Of a DNA stretch of 11,782 bases, positions 7,557 through 11,782 are shown one piece after another. The DNA is taken from contig WRDC01000043.1 of NCBI GenBank assembly GCA_009783635.1, forward strand, positions 1 through 11,782, in the 5' to 3' direction. Numbering within the stretch: the first letter of the stretch is position 1; the number at the start of each line of letters is the position of its first letter. The position numbers were made by a program, and so were the translations under genes. Source of the stretch: Methanimicrococcus sp. (GTDB lineage: Archaea > Halobacteriota > Methanosarcinia > Methanosarcinales > Methanosarcinaceae). The notes under the pieces were generated by a model, which searched no databases, was not told the origin of the DNA, and was given only the letters and a program-made list of their open reading frames with translations.

Positions 7557-7636
7557 GAATCCGAGAATCCGAGAAGCAAAAAAGCTGAAAAGCCGAAAAG
7601 CTGAAAAGCCGAAAAGTCGAAAAGTCGAAAAGCCGG
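7557..7636. repeat. 8-bp tandem repeat array, ten units in register
   Basis: The period is exactly 8 bp from 7557 to 7636: two GAATCCGA units, one GAAGCAAA, then seven AAAGYYGR units such as AAAGCTGA, AAAGCCGA and AAAGTCGA. The CT/CC/TC alternation inside the seven units looks like point change after expansion. A minus-strand open frame across it (7479-7769) simply translates the repeat and is not considered a gene. Confidence 0.85.
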
Positions 7637-7665
7637 TTTCATTTTTTGAAGAAGTTCTCCGATAA

Positions 7666-7777
7666 ATGAAACTCACCGATAAAGGAAACATCGATTTTGT
7701 TATTAAATTAAAAAAAGCGTCCTCTTTTTGAAAAACCAAAAACAATTTCATCGAAAAATTGACGCTCAATTTTCGAA
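7666..7777. other. Short direct and inverted repeats of unknown role
   Basis: A near-duplicate pair, CCGATAAATGAAAC and CCGATAAAGGAAAC, lies within about 7660-7690. Further right, TCGAAAAATT (7751-7760) can pair with AATTTTCGA (7769-7777) with one bulged A, around a GACGCTC loop, followed by T-rich then A-rich sequence. I see no gene here. The hairpin could end a plus-strand transcript or insulate the tldD promoter. Confidence 0.4.
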
Positions 7778-7897
7778 TTTTTTAAAAAACCCGATGTTTA
7801 TTTTTGTTTCATTTCATAAAAAGTTCAAATCCGACCGCAATTGAGGATTACGGGCGCGGAACGAAGTGCAGCGGCCGGAATTCGAAATTGCGGCTTG

Positions 7898-7963
7898 GAC
7901 TTGATATAGACTTGGATATAGACTTAGATATAGACTTAGAACTTAGACATAGACTTAGATATA
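7898..7963. repeat. 12-bp imperfect tandem repeat
   Basis: Units of consensus GACTTAGATATA occur at 7898-7908 (one base short), 7909-7920, 7921-7932, a disturbed unit at 7933-7951, and 7952-7963. The disturbance is an insertion reading AACTTAGACATA. The array lies between the GC-rich hairpin and the terminator of the possible small transcript. Confidence 0.8.
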
Positions 7964-7982
7964 GCGGAATTAAAAATGTTCA

Positions 7983-8018
7983 ATGTAGAATTGAAAAATT
8001 CTGATGTAGAATTGAAAA
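7983..8018. repeat. Two copies of a 15-bp direct repeat, period 21 bp
   Basis: ATGTAGAATTGAAAA starts at 7983 and again at 8004, giving an exact 21-bp period. A third, weaker ATTGAAAA follows at 8031, just before the hairpin terminator. Confidence 0.7.
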
Positions 8019-8034
8019 TTTCGGAATCGTATTG

Positions 8035-8060
8035 AAAAAGGGCACATGACGCCCTTTTTT
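8035..8060 (+). terminator. Strong hairpin-plus-T-run terminator without an upstream gene
   Basis: AAAAAGGGC (8035-8043) pairs with GCCCTTTTT (8051-8059), a perfect 9-bp stem around ACATGAC, ending in a run of T. The symmetric A and T runs mean it could work on either strand. The nearest gene beyond it on the plus strand starts 100 bases later, and no plus-strand protein gene precedes it. Confidence 0.7.
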
Positions 8061-8120
8061 CACCATATTCTTGTACTTTGTATTCCCTGTTCATCTTTTT
8101 TCCAAATTCATGAACAATAA

Positions 8121-8158
8121 ACCTTATAAGTTTAGAAGATATTTCACAAATTGGTGAT
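8121..8158 (+). promoter_or_regulatory. TATA box and ribosome binding site of the small membrane protein gene
   Basis: ACCTTATAAGTTT has a good box A core at 8124-8130. Initiation about 25 bases downstream falls near 8150, so the leader would be only about 12-15 nt. It would just include GGTGAT (8153-8158), the binding site for the ATG at 8164. Confidence 0.6.
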
Positions 8159-8163
8159 TTCAC

Positions 8164-8358
8164 ATGGTCGAACTTAAAGGAAATGTATGTATTATTTTGG
8201 GCTCCGTGCTGTTGGCACTTGTCCTTTTCGTATGGTACGCATTCGCGGCTCCGTTGATGAATTTGGATTTAACGAATGACATAATTCAACTTGCCGCCGC
8301 TGCCGTCGGTATTGTGATTTGTATTGCAGCATACGGATTGTCCAAACCGGACTTCTGA
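8164..8358 (+). CDS. Small two-helix membrane protein of unknown function
   Basis: This 64-residue protein starts at ATG with GGTGA six to ten bases upstream and ends at TGA. Residues about 7-30 (CIILGSVLLALVLFVWYAFAA) and about 40-58 (IQLAAAAVGIVICIAAYGL) are hydrophobic helices joined by a short acidic loop, NLDLTND. The tail SKPDF is short and polar. The clear promoter and the even hydrophobic pattern support a real gene. No family is recognisable. It stands alone, divergent from tldD and convergent with tfb, and nothing nearby suggests its role. It could be a small regulatory or structural membrane peptide. Confidence 0.7.
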   Translation: MVELKGNVCIILGSVLLALVLFVWYAFAAPLMNLDLTNDIIQLAAAAVGIVICIAAYGLSKPDF

Positions 8359-8426
8359 AATTAATGATTCGTTTGACACCGCGATTGGTTGATCCCATAC
8401 GTTCCTTTTCCGTTTGTCTCCGATTT

Positions 8427-8575
8427 TTCGGGTCAAAACTCTCGCGGTGACTTTTTTGTTTGACTTTTAAGCGGCACAGCGTCCGCTTTGTTGTTTGATT
8501 ATTCGGGTCAAAACTCTCGCGGTGACTTTTTTGTTTAACTTTGAAGCGGCACAGCGTCCGCTTTGTTGTTTGATT
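8427..8575. repeat. Two tandem copies of a 74-bp hairpin-containing repeat
   Basis: Copies at 8427-8500 and 8502-8575 differ at only two positions. Each contains AAGCGG...CCGCTT, a 6-bp stem with loop CACAGCGT, followed by TTGTTGTTTGATT, and each begins with TTCGGGTCAAAACTCTCGCGG. The stem plus T-rich tail resembles a terminator for the small membrane gene upstream, here duplicated. The near identity indicates a recent duplication or active homogenisation. The copies fill most of the convergent spacer between the small gene and tfb. Confidence 0.92.
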
Positions 8576-8602
8576 TTAATTTTTAAATGACCGCAGGGGA
8601 TC

Positions 8603-8645
8603 AAAAAATAAAAAAGTAAAATTATTCCCGTTCAGAGAATAATTT
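8603..8645 (-). terminator. tfb terminator overlapping the stop codon
   Basis: Read on the minus strand, AAATTATTC (8645-8637) pairs with GAATAATTT (8627-8619), a perfect 9-bp stem. T-rich sequence with runs of six T follows, to about 8603. The stop codon (8634-8632) lies in the loop and the last three codons form the 5' arm, the same arrangement as at the end of ppdK. Confidence 0.7.
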
Positions 8646-9639
8646 CAATGTCTAATTCTTCGGCCAGTTCCTTGTAACGGTTTCTGATCGTCACTTCGGT
8701 CACGCCCGCGACATCCGCCACTTCTCTTTGCGTTCTGCGTTCGCCGCAGAGGATGGACGCAATGTAGATAGCGGCTGCCGCAACACCGGTCGGACCGCGG
8801 CCGCTTGTCAGTTCCTTTTCGGAAGCCTGTCTCAGAATTTCAACACTTCTGGATTGGACTTCTCCTTTAAGGTTCAAACCGGAACAGAATCTCGGGACGT
8901 AATCGATGGGAGAGGTAGGCATGAGCTTCAAAGACAATTCTCTTGAAATAAAGCGGTATGTCCGGCCGATTTCTTTCCGGCTGACTCTTGACACTTCTTC
9001 AACCTCATCCAGAGTTCTCGGAACGCCGCACTGGCGGCAGGCGGCATAAAGCGCGGCTGCGGCAACGCCTTCAATACTACGCCCGCGGATAAGGTTTTTA
9101 TCAACAGCTTTTCTGTAGACAACGGAAGCCGTTTCACGCACCGTTCTCGGGAGGCCGAGGGCGGACGCCATACGGTCCAATTCGGAAAGCGCAAAGGCCA
9201 AGTTTCGCTCCGTCGCGTTGCTGACACGGATACGTCTCTGCCATTTTCTGAGGCGGTATAACTGCGCTCTGTTTTTGGAAGAGATGGACTTACCGTACGA
9301 ATCACGGTTTCTCCAGTCAATCATTGTGGAAAGACCTTTGTCATGAATCGTGTACGTCATCGGAGCGCCGACACGGGAGCGTTTCATGCGCTGGTCGTGG
9401 TCAAAAGCGCGCCATTCGGGACCTTCGTCAACGAAGTCCGCGTCAACGACAAGACCGCAGTCACCGCAGACAAGCTCGGCGCGTTCATAATCGTGAACGA
9501 GATTTTGGCTACCGCACTCGGGACAGACGTACACTTCCGTCTCTTTGGAAATTTCTTTCTCCTTCTTGGCGCGGATCATCTCTTTTATTTTGTCTCTGTT
9601 GATTGTGTCGGAATAGCGAACCCTTTCAATTTCTACCAT
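8632..9639 (-). CDS. tfb: Transcription initiation factor B (TFB, TFIIB homologue)
   Basis: This 335-residue protein is a complete archaeal TFB, of normal length. It binds TBP-DNA at promoters, reads the BRE and recruits RNA polymerase. The N-terminal zinc ribbon is CPEC (39-42) with CGDC (58-61). The B-reader/linker follows with EGPEWRAFDHDQRMKRSRVG (about 72-91) and GLSTMIDWRNRDSYGK. Two cyclin-like repeats occupy about 125-225 and 235-330, with RGRSIEGVAAAALYAACR (185-202) and SGRGPTGVAAAAIYIASIL (279-297) as the matching signatures. A helix-turn-helix that contacts the BRE lies near 302-322. The ATG has GGTGA four bases upstream. An overlapping upstream mini-frame of five codons (9650-9633) ends across this start codon; it may be chance. 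gar1 lies upstream in the same direction, an order I believe is common in euryarchaea. The 226-bp gap suggests tfb may also have its own promoter. Confidence 0.97.
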   Translation of the reverse strand: MVEIERVRYSDTINRDKIKEMIRAKKEKEISKETEVYVCPECGSQNLVHDYERAELVCGDCGLVVDADFVDEGPEWRAFDHDQRMKRSRVGAPMTYTIHDKGLSTMIDWRNRDSYGKSISSKNRAQLYRLRKWQRRIRVSNATERNLAFALSELDRMASALGLPRTVRETASVVYRKAVDKNLIRGRSIEGVAAAALYAACRQCGVPRTLDEVEEVSRVSRKEIGRTYRFISRELSLKLMPTSPIDYVPRFCSGLNLKGEVQSRSVEILRQASEKELTSGRGPTGVAAAAIYIASILCGERRTQREVADVAGVTEVTIRNRYKELAEELDIEIIL

Positions 9640-9740
9640 TTCATCACCATTTTTATTTCTTTAATTGCGGGCGGATTTTTTATGACGCTGAGGCGTAAGC
9701 GGCATTAATTTAATTGCTTTTAAATTGCTTTTATTCCCTT

Positions 9741-9800
9741 GAATAAATTTGAATATGTTTGAATACGTTTGAATAAATTTGAATACGTTTGAATTCAGTT
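9741..9800. repeat. 10-bp tandem repeat of six AT-rich units
   Basis: Six units in exact 10-bp register: GAATAAATTT, GAATATGTTT, GAATACGTTT, GAATAAATTT, GAATACGTTT and GAATTCAGTT. Just left of it are AATTGCTTTTA-type near duplicates (about 9711-9733), which on the minus strand read TTTAAAAGC and could serve as a TATA element for tfb. The array lies 100-160 bases upstream of the tfb start. A 10-bp period puts the A/T tracts on one face of the helix. Confidence 0.9.
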
Positions 9801-9865
9801 CGAAAGTTGTTTTCGGATCTTGATTCGGATTTATTTTGCGACTGTCCGGTCATTTTTCGGCTGCT

Positions 9866-10117
9866 TTATTTGACATAGACTTTTTCTTTGACCAATTTTT
9901 TTGCCTGAGCCGCATCCAATTCTCTGTAAATGCGGACCAAAAAATAGGGCTGTTCTTCGGACCCGAACGCTGTCACGACTTTCCCAACAGGCCTGACGTT
10001 TTTGTCAATCACCTGCTGGTTCATCATCTTGTGAAGGGGTGTATTGTCCGGCGTGTCATATTTGACGACAAAACACGATTTACCATGCAAATGCGAGACT
10101 GTTCCGAGCCGTTTCAT
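9866..10117 (-). CDS. gar1: H/ACA RNA-protein complex component Gar1
   Basis: This 83-residue protein matches the compact archaeal Gar1 core. Gar1 joins Cbf5, Nop10 and L7Ae in the H/ACA ribonucleoprotein that makes pseudouridine in rRNA, and it helps substrate turnover by acting on the Cbf5 thumb loop. The fold is a six-stranded barrel. Here LGTVSHLHGKSCFVVKY (about 4-20), the NQQVIDKNVRPVGKVVTAFG segment (33-52) and PYFLVRIY (57-64) are the family signature of G-x-V, then V-x-D, then G-K-V-x-x-x-FG, then P-Y. The Lys-rich C-terminal end is normal. The ATG has GAGG five bases upstream. The gene lies between lonB and tfb on the same strand. A repeat-rich 465-bp spacer separates it from lonB, so it probably has its own promoter. 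Confidence 0.88.
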   Translation of the reverse strand: MKRLGTVSHLHGKSCFVVKYDTPDNTPLHKMMNQQVIDKNVRPVGKVVTAFGSEEQPYFLVRIYRELDAAQAKKLVKEKVYVK

Positions 10118-10170
10118 GTGGTCCTCAAAATCCGTAATGTTATTTAATTCAATTTCAAATCAAGTGATCA

Positions 10171-10180
10171 GTATTTTTAT
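10171..10180 (-). promoter_or_regulatory. Candidate TATA box for gar1
   Basis: On the minus strand this reads ATAAAAATAC, about 60 bases upstream of the gar1 ATG. Initiation would fall near 10148-10150, leaving a leader of about 30 nt. It sits directly beside the hairpin and the 21-bp repeat array. Confidence 0.35.
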
Positions 10181-10181
10181 C

Positions 10182-10369
10182 GTTTCCGTTTTTCGGAAAC
10201 CGTTTAGGTTTTTCAGCAAACCGTTTAGGTTTTCAGCAAACCGTTTAGGTTTTTCAGCAAACCGTTTAGGTTTTTCAGCAAACCGTTTAGGTTTTTCAGC
10301 AAACCGTTTTTCAATAACCGTTTATCAAAAACGGTAAGATTGAAAACGGTAAGAAACGGCAAAAACGGT
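10182..10369. repeat. 21-bp tandem array flanked by inverted copies of its core motif
   Basis: Five units of CCGTTTAGGTTTTTCAGCAAA span 10200-10303; the second is 20 bp, lacking one T. On the left is a hairpin, GTTTCCG (10182-10188) with CGGAAAC (10194-10200). The core ACCGTTT occurs seven times (from 10199, 10220, 10240, 10261, 10282, 10303 and 10317). It is then followed by inverted copies, AAACGGT three times and AAACGGC once, ending near 10369. The facing orientation can fold into long stems or act as paired protein sites. There are no unique spacers, so this is not a CRISPR array. Confidence 0.9.
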
Positions 10370-10582
10370 AATCTTTAAATCCTCTAATCACCTATGATTC
10401 AATCATATAAGATTTAAAAATCGATGCGGCAGCTTCCATATGCGGTCTGCATACGGATAAGTATGTGTGTGAATTCTTAACAGTACTAAGTCAGTTTCTA
10501 CTATTTAAATTTGCCGCAACAGTTATAAACAAAACCTGATTTATCTCGACTTATGACGATGTACAAAACGCTTTTTTTCGTT
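10370..10582. other. AT-rich spacer between lonB and the repeat array
   Basis: No gene is visible. There are TATA-like boxes on both strands: ATCATATAAG at 10402-10411 (+) and GTTTATAAC around 10523-10531 (-). A 7-bp inverted repeat, TGCGGCA (10425-10431) with TGCCGCA (10512-10518), encloses about 80 nt that include a small CATAC/GTATG hairpin (10450-10465). An untranslated RNA is possible but not supported by any family resemblance. No convincing lonB terminator was found; only a weak AAACG/CGTTT stem lies near 10565-10582. Confidence 0.35.
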
Positions 10583-11782
10583 TCAGTTTTGTTCAGTTGT
10601 TTCAGTTTTATTTATTGATTCGTTTGATTCCGCCGACGCCAACGCCGCTTCCAACTTTTTTAAGAAAACGTCTTTCTTTTGGCTGTCCACCAAAGCGTGT
10701 TCCACGACTTCGGTGATGTTTGACACCGGAATGATTTCAATGATGTCTTTGTACGCGTCTTCGATCATCACGTCGGATTCGTTGGCCTTGGGAATAATGA
10801 CCTTCTTAATGCCCGCCTGAGCCGCCGCTTCGATCTTATAGGTAACGCCGCCGACCGGCAGCACGTCGCCTCTGACCGACAGCGAACCGGTCATCGCAAT
10901 CGTTTGGTTGACGGGGATTTTCTCATAGGCCGACAAAACGGCTGTCGCAATTGAAATGGACGCGCTGTCACCCTCGACGCCTTCATAGATGCCGACAAAC
11001 TGAATGTGGATGTCGATGGCTTCGATCTCCTTCCCTGTGACCTTTTTAATCACGGCGGAAACGTTCTTCACCGCCTCGCGGGCAATTGTCCTCAACTGGC
11101 CGGTGGCAATGATATTTCCTTGCGCTCCTGAAATCGAATGCGTAACTTCCGAAAGGATGGGAAGGACGATGCCTGAGTCGCCGCCGATAACAGCCAAACC
11201 GTTGACGCGGCCGATTTCGCCGCCGTCCTTCATGAATGACTCATAATCTTTCTTGTTTTCCAGATAGCGGTCAGCCAGCTGCTGTTCAATGGAGCGTGAA
11301 ATCTTCTTTGCCCGAAGAACGTGATCGGCTGTCGTGTACGGCGCGTTGTCCGCGCGGGCCAGGTCGCCGGCGACACGGACCAAGCCGCCCAAATCTCTCA
11401 ATTTCAAAGTCAACTGCCCTTGTCGCCCGGAGCGGCGTTTCGCTTCGCGGATAATCTCTTTAACAGCCTTCTCATCAAATTGAGGAATGTGGCCGTCGCG
11501 CATGACTTCCTGCGCCACGAACCGGATGTATTTGTCACGGTTTTCGTGCGTGTCCGGCATAGATTCGCGCATATAGACTTCGTAGCCGTAGCCTTTAATT
11601 CTGGAGCGGAGCGCCGGATGCATTTTTTCAAGCGCGTCAATATTTCCGGCGGCAATCATGATAAAGTCGCAGGGGACGGGCTCGGTTTTAACAAGAGCGC
11701 CGGAGCTTCTTTCGGACTGACCGGTGATGCCGTATTCCCTTTCTTGAAGCGCCGTTAAGAGACTCTGCTGTGATTCAACGCC
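10583..11782 (-). CDS. lonB: Archaeal membrane ATP-dependent protease LonB, C-terminal part (5' end outside window)
   Basis: The frame is open to the window edge, giving 399 residues of a protein usually about 620-650 long. The Walker A/B motifs and membrane segments lie off-window. LonB degrades misfolded and regulatory proteins at the inner face of the membrane. Visible residues 1-60 are the end of the AAA+ module: ESQQSLLTALQE, GQSERSSGA, TEPVPCDF, AAGN and then HPALRSRIKGYGYEVYM, which holds the arginine finger and sensor region. The alpha-helical lid follows. The protease domain (about 185-370) has NGLAVIGGDSG, EGDSAS with catalytic Ser273, and GGVTYKIEAA with catalytic Lys316 (visible numbering). 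The Ser-Lys spacing of 43 matches other Lon proteases. The acidic, polar tail (SAESNESINKTETTEQN) is dispensable-looking. An internal ATG at 11659 is not the start, because family sequence continues upstream of it. Confidence 0.96.
   Translation of the reverse strand, partial: GVESQQSLLTALQEREYGITGQSERSSGALVKTEPVPCDFIMIAAGNIDALEKMHPALRSRIKGYGYEVYMRESMPDTHENRDKYIRFVAQEVMRDGHIPQFDEKAVKEIIREAKRRSGRQGQLTLKLRDLGGLVRVAGDLARADNAPYTTADHVLRAKKISRSIEQQLADRYLENKKDYESFMKDGGEIGRVNGLAVIGGDSGIVLPILSEVTHSISGAQGNIIATGQLRTIAREAVKNVSAVIKKVTGKEIEAIDIHIQFVGIYEGVEGDSASISIATAVLSAYEKIPVNQTIAMTGSLSVRGDVLPVGGVTYKIEAAAQAGIKKVIIPKANESDVMIEDAYKDIIEIIPVSNITEVVEHALVDSQKKDVFLKKLEAALASAESNESINKTETTEQN

Larger units (their letters stand above)
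7835..8060 (+). other. Possible small structured transcript unit ending in a strong terminator
   Basis: An 8-bp inverted repeat, CCGCAATT (7835-7842) with AATTGCGG (7886-7893), encloses 43 nt of GC-rich sequence in an otherwise AT-rich spacer. It is followed by a 12-bp repeat (7898-7963), a 21-bp-period repeat (7983-8018) and a classic hairpin terminator at 8035-8060. No protein gene on the plus strand ends before that terminator. A plus-strand frame at 7804-8004 only translates the repeats as alternating Leu/Asp. An RNA product is therefore plausible, but it resembles no RNA family I recognise. Confidence 0.3.

Noticed and set aside
7479..7769. A 96-residue minus-strand frame upstream of tldD
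   Set aside because: TTG start without ribosome binding site; its middle is the translated 8-bp repeat and it resembles no family.
9633..9650. Five-codon upstream frame (MVMKW) overlapping the tfb start
   Set aside because: It may influence translation, but it has no clear ribosome binding site of its own and could arise by chance from the GGTGATG site of tfb; noted in the tfb entry only.
10200..10303. CRISPR-like repeats
   Set aside because: Units abut directly with no unique spacers, and no cas gene is present.
10425..10518. A tRNA or box C/D RNA between lonB and gar1
   Set aside because: No cloverleaf with a T-loop (GGTTCRAATCC-like) and no paired C and D boxes at suitable spacing could be found.

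Overview
The window is archaeal, most likely from a euryarchaeal methanogen-type organism. The evidence is a complete transcription factor B (TFB), an archaeal-type membrane LonB protease (partial), a stand-alone Gar1 H/ACA RNP protein, TATA-type promoters, GGAGG/GGTGA ribosome binding sites and T-rich terminators. Coding DNA is moderately GC-rich and the spacers are very AT-rich. A Methanosarcinales-like source would fit, and one in-frame TAG discussed below would fit with it, but the lineage is inference.

Layout, left to right. (1) 1-573 (+) is the 3' end of a surface protein with a PHP-type phosphoesterase C-terminal region and a membrane anchor. (2) The convergent spacer 574-1036 holds hairpins and a 14-bp tandem repeat array of 17 units. 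(3) 1037-3703 (-) is a full-length pyruvate, phosphate dikinase. (4) A divergent control region, 3704-4080, separates it from a small secreted lipoprotein (4081-4596, +). That gene's TAG stop is followed in frame by a sequence that looks like a continuation of the protein. (5) 4690-7386 (-) is a tightly coupled tldD-tldE pair, with tldD first. (6) The 777-bp divergent spacer 7387-8163 contains several unrelated short repeats and a possible small-RNA unit ending in a strong hairpin terminator. (7) 8164-8358 (+) is a 64-residue two-helix membrane protein. (8) The convergent spacer 8359-8631 carries two copies of a 75-bp direct repeat. (9) On the minus strand, in transcription order, are lonB (5' end outside the window), gar1 and tfb, separated by repeat-rich spacers.

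How the genes relate. lonB, gar1 and tfb are housekeeping functions: membrane protein quality control, rRNA pseudouridylation and transcription initiation. TldD/TldE form a heterodimeric metalloprotease. PPDK interconverts pyruvate and phosphoenolpyruvate at the entry to gluconeogenesis. The lipoprotein and the PHP protein face the outside of the cell. I see no mobile element, CRISPR array, tRNA or rRNA, and no clear multi-gene novel system.

The most unusual feature is in the spacers. Nearly every one carries its own short tandem repeat family (14, 8, 12, 10, 21 or 75 bp), with no sequence shared between families. The other leading observation is the TAG codon of the lipoprotein, which may be a read-through or pyrrolysine codon, or a recent nonsense mutation.
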